Source: Parvularculaceae bacterium (GTDB lineage Bacteria > Pseudomonadota > Alphaproteobacteria > Caulobacterales > Parvularculaceae). Taken from it: a stretch of 43,552 nt of DNA. The notes below the pieces were generated by a model. The model saw nothing but the letters and a program-made list of their open reading frames with translations, made no database searches and was not told the DNA's origin. Of the stretch, positions 1-8,062 are shown one piece after another. The stretch spans positions 1-43,552 of the forward strand of contig JAGRED010000250.1 of assembly GCA_020446725.1 (NCBI GenBank), written 5' to 3'. The position numbers were made by a program, and so were the translations under genes. Numbering within the stretch: position 1 is the first letter of the stretch; every line of letters begins with the position of its first letter.

Positions 1-59
1 GCAATCCAGCCGATCAGGCCGCCGAGTGCGGCAAAAGCTGCGACAAGAGCAGCGCGCAT
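1..59 (-). CDS. Partial CDS, N-terminus of an unknown protein
   Basis: Reading the minus strand from an ATG at 59 gives about 19 codons that run off the window edge. The visible residues (MRAALVAAF then AALGGLIGWI) are hydrophobic and could be a signal peptide or first membrane helix. The start lies 21 bases after the rfbB stop on the same strand, so it may be the next gene of that operon, possibly a glycan-biosynthesis or export gene. Nothing here identifies a family. The call rests only on an open frame, position and hydrophobicity. Confidence 0.35.
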   Translation of the reverse strand, partial: MRAALVAAFAALGGLIGWI

Positions 60-80
60 GTGATTTGTCGGACCGATCCT

Positions 81-1118
81 TTATCCAAGACCGAGCCGTC
101 CGCCGGCTCGCGACCGCAATTTTTCCCACCAGGTTTGATTGTCGAGATACCATCTCACGGTTTGGCGCATGCCTTCCTCGACCGTTACCGCCGGCCGCCA
201 GCCAAGCTCACGTTCGATCTTCGTCGCATCAATCGCATAGCGCAGGTCGTGACCGGGACGGTCTTTCACAAACTCGATCAGATCCTCATGCGGATGGTTC
301 TTGGGAGCCATCTCATCCATCAGGCCGCAGATGAGACGGACAAGGTCGATATTCCGCCGCTCGTTGCATCCGCCGATATTATAGGTCTCCCCGAGCAGGC
401 CTTGGCGCAGGACGGTCAGCAGCGCGTCGGCATGATCTTCAACAAAGAGCCAGTCGCGTATGTTCTCGCCCTTGCCGTAGACCGGGATACGCTTTCCCTC
501 AAGCGCGGCTATCACGACGACGGGTATCAGCTTTTCGGGGAACTGATATGGGCCGTAATTATTCGAGCAATTGCTGGTGACGACGGGAAGGCGGAATGTC
601 TCATGCCAGGCGCGCGCCAGAAAGTCGGAGGACGCTTTCGAGGCGGAATAAGGCGAGTTAGGCCGATAAGGCGTTTCTTCCGTAAATAGGCCGGCGGCGC
701 CCAGCGTTCCATATACTTCATCTGTCGATACGTGGTGAAATCTGAACAGGTTTTTGCGCTCGACCGACAACGCCTCGTAATAGCGCCGACACTCTTGCAG
801 CAACGTGAAGGTGCCGACGATATTCGTTTCGATGAATGCGCCTGGTCCGTCTATGGATCGGTCGACATGGCTTTCCGCTGCGAGGTGCATGACGGCGTCC
901 GGCTGGTGGGACTCAAGCGCTGCGCGGACGGCGCCGGCGTCGCAGATATCGGCCTTCACGAAGGCGTAGCCTTTGCGTTCGTCATAGCCGGCGAGATTGT
1001 CGAGGTTCGCCGCATAGGTCAGCTTGTCGAAATTAACGACGTCAATTCCCTGATCGAGAGCCCGGCGAATGACGGCGGAACCGATGAAGCCCGCCCCCCC
1101 GGTGACCAGAATTTTCAT
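81..1118 (-). CDS. rfbB: dTDP-glucose 4,6-dehydratase (RmlB/RfbB)
   Basis: Second enzyme of dTDP-L-rhamnose synthesis: it converts dTDP-glucose to dTDP-4-keto-6-deoxyglucose with bound NAD in the cytosol. Counting from the ATG at 1118, the Rossmann motif GGAGFIG is at residues 7-13, the STDEVYG motif with the catalytic Asp-Glu pair at 131-137, and the YSASK Tyr/Lys pair at 157-161. Length (345 residues) is normal. An ATG at 1124 is also in frame, but GAGAGG lies 6 bases before the 1118 ATG and directly abuts the upstream one, so 1118 is preferred. The other rml genes are not in the window and may lie beyond the left edge. The gene is divergent from the beta-helix gene. Confidence 0.95.
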   Translation of the reverse strand: MKILVTGGAGFIGSAVIRRALDQGIDVVNFDKLTYAANLDNLAGYDERKGYAFVKADICDAGAVRAALESHQPDAVMHLAAESHVDRSIDGPGAFIETNIVGTFTLLQECRRYYEALSVERKNLFRFHHVSTDEVYGTLGAAGLFTEETPYRPNSPYSASKASSDFLARAWHETFRLPVVTSNCSNNYGPYQFPEKLIPVVVIAALEGKRIPVYGKGENIRDWLFVEDHADALLTVLRQGLLGETYNIGGCNERRNIDLVRLICGLMDEMAPKNHPHEDLIEFVKDRPGHDLRYAIDATKIERELGWRPAVTVEEGMRQTVRWYLDNQTWWEKLRSRAGGRLGLG

Positions 1119-1167
1119 ATCCATCCTCTCGTCGCGAATTCAAACAGGCCGCGTTCGGCTATTAAAC

Positions 1168-1179
1168 ATGCAATTGCAT
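1168..1179. promoter_or_regulatory. 12-bp perfect palindrome in the divergent rfbB / beta-helix intergenic region
   Basis: The sequence ATGCAATTGCAT is its own reverse complement. It lies in the roughly 170-bp AT-rich gap between two divergent genes, about 50 bases upstream of the rfbB start. A related half site (TTGCATTTGA) recurs near 1249, just before the beta-helix gene. Position and symmetry suggest an operator for a dimeric regulator, but no regulator is identified and the function is inferred only. Confidence 0.3.
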
Positions 1180-1291
1180 TGAAAGCCACCGTCGCTGCAA
1201 GGGTTAAGGTTAATCGTCGTGACGGTTAAAAGGCGCATTTATTGAATCAGTTGCATTTGATTTCCAGCGAATGGGAGCTGATTCTGCCGGC

Positions 1292-2983
1292 ATGAGATAC
1301 CGCCTTGCGCTGTTGGGAGCGTCGTTGCTGGCATGGAGTTCTTCGGCCTTAGCAGCCGACGTGAATGTGTCTTCGCCGGGCGCGCTGTCCGCCGCACTCA
1401 GCGCCGCCACGCCGGGCGATCGCATCCTCCTGGCGCCGGGACGTTACGGCGCCGTTGATCTGCGCAGCGTTCATTTCAGCGAGGCAGTCACCATCGCCTC
1501 GGCCGACATGCGGGATCCCGCGGTCCTTTCGAGCGTTTACCTCAATGATGTCGGCGGCCTCTCATTAGAATCGCTGCGCGTCGAATACGGATCGACGCGG
1601 TCGCCATTATCGGAATATGCCGTCAATATCCTTGGGGGCGCGGACTTATCGATGGACGGGCTCGAGATTTCTTCGGCTGTCAACGGCGCGCCTGACGACG
1701 ACGCCTATGGCATCAACATTCGTAACAGCAAGCGTTTAAAAGTTCGAAATAGTCGAATTCACGATGTTTTTCGGGCGATCGCGGTTTTTGACAGCGAGGA
1801 TGTAGCGATCGATCGGAATCAAATCTCCGCCGTCGCTTCGGACGGCGTGGTTGCACGCGGCGCTGTCCGGCTTTCCATTGTCGATAATTATTTTTCTGAT
1901 TTCAGGATCGTCAATCCTCAAGTCCATCATCCGGACGCGATACAATTGTGGTCGCGCCATGCACGGCGCGCAAATCAGGACGTCGTAATCCGGGGAAACC
2001 TCATCCGCCGCGGCGTCGGGGATCGCAGTCAGGGAATTTTCGTCAAAACGCCTGAAATCGCGACCGTGAATCTCCTTATCGAGGAAAACGTGATTGAACA
2101 GTCAATGGGGCAAGGCATCTATGTTGAAAATGGGAACCGCGTAATTATCCGCAATAATAGCGTTCTTCCTCAAGATTACCGGGTCGATCAACCTGGCATC
2201 GAGGTGCGTGAGAGCGCTGAGAACGTCACCGTCGAGAATAATCTCGCCGCCGCCTTCCGCGTTGCTGACGGCGTTGCGCAATCGGGCAACATCGCGATCG
2301 ACTATTTCAATCCGTGGATTGATACCTTCGTCGGAAATCATATCGCCGCACCGGCAAAACCGGTGAGGGCCGAGGACTTTGCAGCGCTCACCGCAGCCGG
2401 GGCAAAAGATTTCGTAATGGACCTTTGGGCCGGCGCGCCACTCTCTCCCACAGCATCTTTGACGCCGACGGCGCTTGTCACAGATCTCGACTTCTCCGAC
2501 GGCGTTTCCGACCGAGCGCCGGATCCCGCCGCTCTATCGGAAATCGTCGATGAGACAGGCGCTCGTTACTATATGAGCGAACCGACGCGCGCATTAACGG
2601 CGGCGCTGGACCTTTCTATCGCTGCGCGCGCACGTTTTTCATCCGCCGCCGCCGGGTGGCGGCTTATCGCCGCCGTCCCCGGTTCCTATGAGGTGCGCAT
2701 CGATCGGAATCGAATCCGCTTTTCGGTCTGGACGCAAAACGGCGTCACACGTCTCGACGGGGTGTCGGCAGCGCTTCTCGATGGCGCGGCTCATGACATC
2801 GCGCTGCATTATGACGGGGCGTCGGGCGCCATGCGCATCTCTGTTGACGGCGTGGAAATTGCCCAGGGTCTGGCGCCGCGCGGGCCGATCGCCTATCATC
2901 CGACGCGACGGCTCTATGTCGCCGGCGCGCCGTGGGGCCTTTTCTTCGGCGATGGAATTGAGCGCCTCAGAATTTCGCGCTGA
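1292..2983 (+). CDS. Secreted right-handed parallel beta-helix protein with C-terminal LamG-like domain
   Basis: Probable exported polysaccharide-active or surface protein. From the ATG at 1292 it starts MRYRLALLGASLLAW, a signal peptide with probable cleavage after the Ala-Leu-Ala near residue 21. Residues of about 30-360 hold repeated beta-helix coils rich in Asn (patterns such as VRNSRIHD, IRGNLIRR, IEENVIEQ and VIIRNNSV), with the HPDAIQLW motif seen in lyase/epimerase-like helices. Residues of about 400-560 look like a concanavalin/laminin-G sandwich (ISVDGVEIAQG). An in-frame ATG at 1271 would place seven residues before the signal peptide and is less likely. Divergence from rfbB suggests a link to rhamnose-containing glycans. 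No catalytic residues can be assigned, so lyase, epimerase or pure binding roles all remain open. Confidence 0.75.
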   Translation: MRYRLALLGASLLAWSSSALAADVNVSSPGALSAALSAATPGDRILLAPGRYGAVDLRSVHFSEAVTIASADMRDPAVLSSVYLNDVGGLSLESLRVEYGSTRSPLSEYAVNILGGADLSMDGLEISSAVNGAPDDDAYGINIRNSKRLKVRNSRIHDVFRAIAVFDSEDVAIDRNQISAVASDGVVARGAVRLSIVDNYFSDFRIVNPQVHHPDAIQLWSRHARRANQDVVIRGNLIRRGVGDRSQGIFVKTPEIATVNLLIEENVIEQSMGQGIYVENGNRVIIRNNSVLPQDYRVDQPGIEVRESAENVTVENNLAAAFRVADGVAQSGNIAIDYFNPWIDTFVGNHIAAPAKPVRAEDFAALTAAGAKDFVMDLWAGAPLSPTASLTPTALVTDLDFSDGVSDRAPDPAALSEIVDETGARYYMSEPTRALTAALDLSIAARARFSSAAAGWRLIAAVPGSYEVRIDRNRIRFSVWTQNGVTRLDGVSAALLDGAAHDIALHYDGASGAMRISVDGVEIAQGLAPRGPIAYHPTRRLYVAGAPWGLFFGDGIERLRISR

Positions 2984-4051
2984 TCAGGCGCCGGCTTTCT
3001 TCGCGTATTCCCATGCCATCGTTGCGAGCGGCGCAACCGACTCACCCATTTTCATTCCCTCGGGCGAAGACGCATTCCCTTGCAATGCCCGTGCGTAAAC
3101 GCCTTGGGCGATCGAGGCGAGGCGGAACATATTGTAGGCGAGGCAGAAATCGAAATCGGCGAGCGTCTTGCGGCCTGTTTTTTCGCAATAGCGCGCCACG
3201 GCTTCATCAAGCGAGGGAATGCCGAGCGGCGCGAGGTCAAGGCCGGCGAGGCCGCCGCGGATGGTCGGCGGGAAATGCCAGACCATCAGGAAATAAGTGA
3301 AGTCAGCGAGCGGATGGCCGAGCGTTGACAGTTCCCAGTCGAGCACTGCGCGCACTTTCGGCCCGGTTGAATCGAAGATCACATTGTCGAAGCGATAGTC
3401 GCCATGCACGATCGACACGGCGTCGTCGGTCGGGATCGCCGTCGGCAGCCAGTCAATCAACCGGTTCATCGGAGCGATATCGGCGGTCTCGGCGGCCTTG
3501 TATTGCTTCGACCAGCGATCGATCTGACGTTGAAAATAATTGCCGGATTTGCCGAAATCCGAAAGTCCGGCCGCCTCATAGTCGATGAGATGCAATTGCG
3601 CGATCACATCGACGATTTCGAAATACAACGCGCGTCGCTCACTGGCTTTGACGTCGGGAAGGCTCGCATCCCAAAAAATGCGCCCGTCGACAAAATCCAT
3701 AATAAAAAAAGCGGTGCCGATAATGTCGGGGTCTTCGCACAGGGCGTATGTGCGCGGCGCCGGAAATCCGCGCGCGCCAAGCGCTGTCATGACGCGATAC
3801 TCCCGATCGACGGCGTGCGCAGATGGGAGAAGCTGCCCCGGCGGCTTGCGGCGCAGGACATATCGCCGTTCGGACGTCGTCAGCAGATAGGTCGGATTTG
3901 ATTGCCCGCCCTTGAATTTCTCGACGGAGAGCGGCCCACTATAGCCGTCGACGTGCTTTTTCATATAACGGTCGAGCGCCGCCTCATCAAATTTGAGACG
4001 CTCGGGCGTCTCCGTAACGCCGCTGAAATCCGGCGCGTTTGCTTCAGCCAT
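2984..4051 (-). CDS. APH-fold phosphotransferase family protein (ACAD10/11-type kinase domain)
   Basis: Kinase-like protein of the aminoglycoside phosphotransferase fold. The N-lobe contains GGQSNPTY (about 48-55) and a lysine-bearing strand (YVLRRKPPG). The catalytic loop HGDYRFDN is at 216-223 with D218 as presumed base, and the metal-binding VLDWE is at about 236-240. The architecture matches the domain that in eukaryotes is fused to acyl-CoA dehydrogenase (ACAD10/ACAD11), where it phosphorylates 4-hydroxyacyl-CoA; the bacterial stand-alone form is often annotated only as phosphotransferase. GAGGGAG sits 7 bases before the ATG. It is last in a minus-strand operon after the GDT1-like gene, and its stop directly abuts the stop of the convergent beta-helix gene. 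An antibiotic-resistance role is unlikely. An acyl-CoA dehydrogenase occurs 36 kb away at 39936. Confidence 0.85.
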   Translation of the reverse strand: MAEANAPDFSGVTETPERLKFDEAALDRYMKKHVDGYSGPLSVEKFKGGQSNPTYLLTTSERRYVLRRKPPGQLLPSAHAVDREYRVMTALGARGFPAPRTYALCEDPDIIGTAFFIMDFVDGRIFWDASLPDVKASERRALYFEIVDVIAQLHLIDYEAAGLSDFGKSGNYFQRQIDRWSKQYKAAETADIAPMNRLIDWLPTAIPTDDAVSIVHGDYRFDNVIFDSTGPKVRAVLDWELSTLGHPLADFTYFLMVWHFPPTIRGGLAGLDLAPLGIPSLDEAVARYCEKTGRKTLADFDFCLAYNMFRLASIAQGVYARALQGNASSPEGMKMGESVAPLATMAWEYAKKAGA

Positions 4052-4063
4052 GATTTCGCTCCC

Positions 4064-4345
4064 TCAGGCTGTTGCCGAAAAGTGCTCATACACAAGGTAT
4101 GCGCCGATTGCGGCAAAGCCAATTCCCGCGATGAGCTTGAGAGGCAGAAAGGTCAGGTAACGCTCTGCGGCGGCGCCAAGCATGACGGCGATCGCCGCCG
4201 ATGCGACGAGCGCGGCCGATGCGCCGAGAAACACCGTCAGTCGCGACGCTTGTCCGTCGGCGGCGAACAGCATCGTCGCGAGTTGCGTCTTGTCGCCAAG
4301 CTCGGCGAAGAAAACCGTGAGAAAAATCGTCAGGAACGCTTTCAT
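4064..4345 (-). CDS. TMEM165/GDT1 family (UPF0016) half-size cation transporter
   Basis: Small inner-membrane protein of 93 residues with three predicted hydrophobic helices (about 2-25, 37-58, 68-88). The family signature E-L-G-D-K-T is at residues 15-20 in the first helix. Characterised GDT1/TMEM165 members carry two such repeats and move Mn2+ or Ca2+ against protons. This one has a single repeat, so it would need to dimerise. Its ATG overlaps the stop of the upstream hydrolase by four bases (ATGA, 4342-4345), showing translational coupling. The APH-fold gene follows after 12 bases. The ion transported cannot be read from the sequence. Confidence 0.85.
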   Translation of the reverse strand: MKAFLTIFLTVFFAELGDKTQLATMLFAADGQASRLTVFLGASAALVASAAIAVMLGAAAERYLTFLPLKLIAGIGFAAIGAYLVYEHFSATA

Positions 4346-5232
4346 GCCGGGATCGTCCTTTGTCGCCGATGAAAATCCAGAAAGGCGTTTGCCACCGCTT
4401 CGGGCGCTTCGGTCTGCGGATAGTGACCGATCGATTCCAGCAGCACAGCGTCGGCATCCGGAACATTTGCGCGGTAATGATGATAAAGATGAGCGCCGGA
4501 AACAGGATCGGCGCCGCCGTCGATCAATCGGAGAGGGATGCGCGCGGTTTCCAGTGCGCCGACCCAGCGCGGGCGATTGGCGCGCCGTTCCGGAATGTAT
4601 TGCAAAAGCTTGTGCAAGACAGATCGCCCGTCATTTTCGAGAATGAGCGACCAGTGCGTGTCGATTTCTTCATCGCTCGCCTTGCTGTCGGCGCCGAAAA
4701 TGCCGTCAAACGTCTGGCGCAGGCGCGCGCGGCTCATCATCGCGCCGAGAAGAAAACCGAATGGCGTAAGCCCGAGTTTCTGAACCAGCCTTGCGCGATG
4801 CTGCTCAGGGAAGAGGCCGCCGTTCAGGAACACGATTGATCTCAAGGCGAAACTCAATGCGCGCTCATTATTTCGCGCGAGCAGTTCTTGCGCGACCGTG
4901 TCGCCGTAATCATGGGCGAGAATGTGCGCTTCGCTGACGCCGAGATGTTCAAACAGCGCTTCCTGAAGGTCCGCCTGCGTCATGATCGAGTAGGCAATGT
5001 CTTTCGGCTTCTCGGAAAGACCGAAGCCGAGCATGTCGAGCGCGGCGAGCCTGAAATGCGCTGAGAGCGAAGGCCAGATGAAGGTCCAGTCCCATGACGA
5101 AGTCGGGTAGCCGTGGATGAGCAGCAGCCAGGGCTTTTCTTCATCCGCTTCGTTTTCTGTCCAATAGGCGAGGCGGCGGCCGCCCGCCTCAAAGTGTCGC
5201 GCTGCGGCGCGCCAGTCGGACAGCGATTTCAT
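4342..5232 (-). CDS. Alpha/beta hydrolase, MEST/PEG1-like subfamily
   Basis: Alpha/beta-hydrolase of the epoxide hydrolase/haloalkane dehalogenase clan. Numbered from the ATG at 5232, the oxyanion motif HGYP is at 40-43, the nucleophile elbow HDYGDT at 107-112 (D108), an acidic residue in the GGADPV segment at 242, and the catalytic His in IGHYPQ at 270. Segments HDYGDTVAQELL, NGGLFPE, LLQYI followed by a basic stretch and RWVGAL, and HYPQTE match, from memory, the vertebrate mesoderm-specific transcript (MEST) protein better than a typical epoxide hydrolase. Substrate unknown. An in-frame ATG at 5256 exists, but 5232 gives a four-base ATGA overlap with the purD stop and is preferred. No strong Shine-Dalgarno is seen, so translation may depend on coupling. 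Confidence 0.85.
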   Translation of the reverse strand: MKSLSDWRAAARHFEAGGRRLAYWTENEADEEKPWLLLIHGYPTSSWDWTFIWPSLSAHFRLAALDMLGFGLSEKPKDIAYSIMTQADLQEALFEHLGVSEAHILAHDYGDTVAQELLARNNERALSFALRSIVFLNGGLFPEQHRARLVQKLGLTPFGFLLGAMMSRARLRQTFDGIFGADSKASDEEIDTHWSLILENDGRSVLHKLLQYIPERRANRPRWVGALETARIPLRLIDGGADPVSGAHLYHHYRANVPDADAVLLESIGHYPQTEAPEAVANAFLDFHRRQRTIPA

Positions 5233-6503
5233 ATGAAGGCTTTCAAGGCGCGCCATCCGATATCGCGCCGGAAGAACCCTTCCGGCCAGTCGATATGCTC
5301 GACGCCCTCGTAGGCGCGTTCGACGGCGTCGCGTATCGTCGGTCCGCTAGCCGTGACGTTCAAGACGCGCCCGCCATCGGCGAGAAGCGCGCCGTTCGCT
5401 TCTTTCGTGCCGGCGTGGAAAACGATGACGCTTTCGCAGTCTTCAGCCTTATCGACATCGCGGATGATCGAGCCCTTGCCGTAAGATCCGGGATACCCTT
5501 TCGAGGCCATGACAATGAGCGCGCAGGCGTCGTCCGACCATTCGAGCGCGCATCCGTCGAGCGCGCCGGTTGCGGCGGCGTGCAGGACGGGAAGGATGTC
5601 GCTCTTAAGGAGGCGCATCATAACCTGACATTCCGGGTCGCCGAAACGCGCATTGAATTCGATGAGTTTCGGGCCGTCAGGGCCGATCATCAATCCCGCG
5701 AAGAGGACGCCCTTGTAGGGTGCGCCTCGCTTCGACATTTCCGCAATCACCGGTTTGATGATGCGCGTCATTGTCGCCTCGCGCACCGCGTCGGTGAATA
5801 TCTGCGCCGGAGAGTAGGCGCCCATTCCGCCGGTGTTCGGGCCGCGGTCGCCGTCAAAGGCGCGTTTGTGATCCTGGGCCGCGATCATCGGAATGACGGT
5901 TTCGCCATCGCTGATCGCGAAGAAACTTGCTTCCTCGCCTTCGAGGAATTCCTCAATCACGATCACGCTGCCGGCGTCGCCGAGCGCGCCGCCGAAGAGA
6001 TCGTCCACGGCCTTTTCCGCTTCGCTGAGCGTCTCCGCAATGATAACGCCTTTTCCGGCCGCGAGGCCGTCAGCTTTCACGACAAAAGGCGGGTTCTGTT
6101 CGCGCAGATAGGCTTTGGCGGCGCGCGCATCGTCAAACCGCGCAAAGGCGGCGGTCGGTGCGCCGACAGCGTCGGCGATTTCCTTCATGAAGGCCTTTGA
6201 GGATTCGAGGCGCGCCGCCGACGCTTGAGGCCCGAAGCAGGCGATTCCCGCCTCCGTCAGGCGGTCGGCGAGCCCGGCTGCGAGCGGAGCTTCAGGTCCG
6301 ACGACGACAAGATCGACATTTCGTGATCGCGCGGCCGCCAAAATACCGTCGATATCTTCGGCCTTTATCCCAAGCGGCTCGCCAAGCCGATTGAGGCCGG
6401 GGTTTCCGGGCGCTAGATAGAGCTGAGTGAGGAGCGGACTTTGAGCGATTTTCCAGCCGAGCGCGTGTTCGCGTCCGCCGCCGCCGACCAGCAGGACCTT
6501 CAC
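5229..6503 (-). CDS. purD: Phosphoribosylamine-glycine ligase (GARS)
   Basis: Second step of de novo purine synthesis: joins glycine to phosphoribosylamine using ATP in the cytosol. The N-terminal signature GGGGREHALGWK is at residues 7-18. The ATP-grasp core includes VVKADGLAAGKGV, the glycine-rich loop GPNTGGMGAYSP, and the metal-binding EFNARFGDPE(C/T)Q segment, here EFNARFGDPECQ. Length (424 residues) is the family norm. First gene of an operon with the MEST-like hydrolase (ATGA overlap), GDT1-like and APH-fold genes. A 54-base gap separates it from the divergent Pro-Glu-rich gene, so its promoter must lie in or near that gap. GGGAGAAGGA just precedes the ATG. Confidence 0.98.
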   Translation of the reverse strand: MKVLLVGGGGREHALGWKIAQSPLLTQLYLAPGNPGLNRLGEPLGIKAEDIDGILAAARSRNVDLVVVGPEAPLAAGLADRLTEAGIACFGPQASAARLESSKAFMKEIADAVGAPTAAFARFDDARAAKAYLREQNPPFVVKADGLAAGKGVIIAETLSEAEKAVDDLFGGALGDAGSVIVIEEFLEGEEASFFAISDGETVIPMIAAQDHKRAFDGDRGPNTGGMGAYSPAQIFTDAVREATMTRIIKPVIAEMSKRGAPYKGVLFAGLMIGPDGPKLIEFNARFGDPECQVMMRLLKSDILPVLHAAATGALDGCALEWSDDACALIVMASKGYPGSYGKGSIIRDVDKAEDCESVIVFHAGTKEANGALLADGGRVLNVTASGPTIRDAVERAYEGVEHIDWPEGFFRRDIGWRALKAFI

Positions 6504-6557
6504 GATATCCTTCTCCCTTTGATGAAAAGCGTTTAGGCGTCACGCCGGACCGGATCA

Positions 6558-8000
6558 ATGCCGACAGACACCGAGACCGACGCGACGCGACAATCGCAGG
6601 AGACCGCCGATGGCGAGGCCGTATCGGCCGCGCATTCAATGGGCGAAAGGCTGCCGTTTCCGCCGCGCCGCATGCATCTGCGCATCGTTCCGCCAAAGCC
6701 GCTGAGAAAGCCGCTTAGGGTGGTTGATCGAAGCGTTGTTCGGACGATTGAGCGGCTCGCAGCGACGCCCGTCAGTCGGCGGCGCGCTGCGATCACCGGC
6801 GCGCTCGCGCTCAACATTTTGATGCTGGCGGTGCTGGCTGTCTATGGCCGCGTCCGAATCTACGTGCCGAACAAGCCGGCCGATTCGATTTCGATCGTCT
6901 ATGTCGATCTTCCAGCCAATGTGCCGGTCATTGATCTGCGCGATCCGGAAATCGCGCCGCCCGAGCCTGAACCGGAGCCGATCGACGAGCCAGAGCTTAC
7001 CCCCGAGCCGGAACCAGCGCCTGTGCCGGAACCCGAACCAGAGCCGGAACCCAAACCCGAACCCGAACCAGAGCCCGACATTGCGCCTGCTCCGGAACCT
7101 GAACCGATCATCGACCTGACGCCCGAACCGGTTTTTGCGCCGCCGTCGGAGATCGAGGCGGAACCGTTCATCCCTGACGCCACGCCGGCGGAAGCGCCTT
7201 TGTCGCTGGATGAGCCCTTGCCGGGCGATGTGACGGTTACGGGCGAGCAAACGCCGGCGGACGAAGCCCCGCCGCTCATCACTGTCGAACCTGAAATCCG
7301 GAGCGCTGAGAGCGAGCAGGATGCCGGCGATGAGGAAGACGACGACGAGCAGGCGGGCGCAGGAGAGGTCGCCTCCGGTGACGAAGCGTCAGTTGAACGC
7401 GCGCCGGTCGCCGCTGCGGCCTCTGACCGGCCGCGGCCGGCGGACCAGCCTGCGACGGGCGACGACATGTTCGATGAAGAGCCGACATTCTCCGGGCGCA
7501 GATTTGTGCTGCCGCAAGTCGACTTGCCTGCCGGCGATGCGTCTTCGACGCCGGGAACGTCAGGCGTCGTCGCAATTTTTTGTCCTGAAGAATTCAAGGA
7601 CAAGGAAAAGGTCGCTGAATGCGCCGGCCGTCCCGAAATCCGTTCAGGCTGGCGGCCGGGGTCGACCGGCGAGGACTTTTCGAAAGCGGCGTCCATCCTC
7701 AAGGATCGCAACAGGCACGGCGACTTCTCGAATGACGCAACGACATTCGGCCCTGAAATCGCACGCCAGATCGAACAGCGCCGCCGCGTCGAGGACCTTG
7801 AAGATTTCCGTAAGAGCCAGAACCTCGGCGAAGCGAATATCGCCGATGACCCTGCGGCGGGAACGCGCCCCATAGGCGCGCCGGCGATTGAACCGTCATG
7901 GACGAGACGAGATGATCCGCTTGTCAATAACAAGGATGTCGAAACGCTGCGTCGCGAGCTGGAAGAAGCTGAAAAAGCGAAGACCATCCCTGACGAATAA
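6558..8000 (+). CDS. Single-pass membrane protein with Pro-Glu-rich periplasmic spacer, TonB-like layout
   Basis: Unrecognised 480-residue protein. Residues 1-75 are polar and basic (cytoplasmic), 77-97 form one membrane helix ([19 protein letters not shown]), followed by a short [10 protein letters not shown] segment and then an extended Pro-Glu/Pro-Lys repeat (about 134-190) and an acidic low-complexity stretch to about 310. The C-terminal part contains a close Cys pair (FCPEEF and VAECAG, about 20 residues apart), then a charged helical region ending in a coiled-coil-like tail. The layout resembles TonB (inner-membrane anchor and PE/PK spacer), but I see no TonB C-terminal domain, and no exbB or exbD is adjacent. 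It could span the periplasm as a scaffold. It faces the rplU-rpmA operon and diverges from purD. Confidence 0.7.
   Translation: MPTDTETDATRQSQETADGEAVSAAHSMGERLPFPPRRMHLRIVPPKPLRKPLRVVDRSVVRTIERLAATPVSRRRAAITGALALNILMLAVLAVYGRVRIYVPNKPADSISIVYVDLPANVPVIDLRDPEIAPPEPEPEPIDEPELTPEPEPAPVPEPEPEPEPKPEPEPEPDIAPAPEPEPIIDLTPEPVFAPPSEIEAEPFIPDATPAEAPLSLDEPLPGDVTVTGEQTPADEAPPLITVEPEIRSAESEQDAGDEEDDDEQAGAGEVASGDEASVERAPVAAAASDRPRPADQPATGDDMFDEEPTFSGRRFVLPQVDLPAGDASSTPGTSGVVAIFCPEEFKDKEKVAECAGRPEIRSGWRPGSTGEDFSKAASILKDRNRHGDFSNDATTFGPEIARQIEQRRRVEDLEDFRKSQNLGEANIADDPAAGTRPIGAPAIEPSWTRRDDPLVNNKDVETLRRELEEAEKAKTIPDE
6957..7127 (+). repeat. Low-complexity Pro-Glu codon repeat inside the TonB-like gene
   Basis: Degenerate tandem hexanucleotide units of the form CCGGAA, CCCGAA or CCAGAG encode alternating Pro-Glu with occasional Lys, Ala, Asp or Ile. 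Synonymous codons alternate, so this is selected at protein level rather than being a recent DNA slippage array. Large antisense open frames across this stretch are by-products of the repeat. Confidence 0.8.
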
Positions 8001-8006
8001 AAGGCG

Positions 8007-8037
8007 AATAAAAAAGGCCGGGCGCATGCCCAGCCTT
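8007..8037 (-). terminator. Hairpin terminator shared by convergent genes, strongest for rplU-rpmA
   Basis: AAGGC, one mismatch, then GGGC pair across a four-base GCAT loop (8024-8027) with GCCC and GCCTT (8014-8018 and 8020-8023 with 8028-8031 and 8033-8037). Read on the minus strand the stem is followed by a T-rich run (TTTTTATT), the classic intrinsic terminator for the ribosomal operon. On the plus strand the tail is only CTTCTT, so it would act weakly on the TonB-like gene. Confidence 0.75.
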
Positions 8038-8062
8038 CTTAATTCCGAATTGCGCGGTTCAG

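Noticed and set aside
2984-4051. Aminoglycoside-resistance gene
   Set aside because: The catalytic loop is APH-like, but the N-lobe and length match the ACAD10/11-type kinase family, and the operon context is metabolic.
5295-6200. 301-residue plus-strand frame within purD
   Set aside because: Shadow of purD, with Arg/Asp-rich low-information sequence and no recognisable domain.
6899-7987. 362-residue antisense Ser/Gly-rich frame opposite the Pro-Glu protein
   Set aside because: It is the mirror of Pro-Glu codon repeats (Ser-Gly alternation), has no ribosome site and no domain; the sense protein has a membrane helix and sensible layout.
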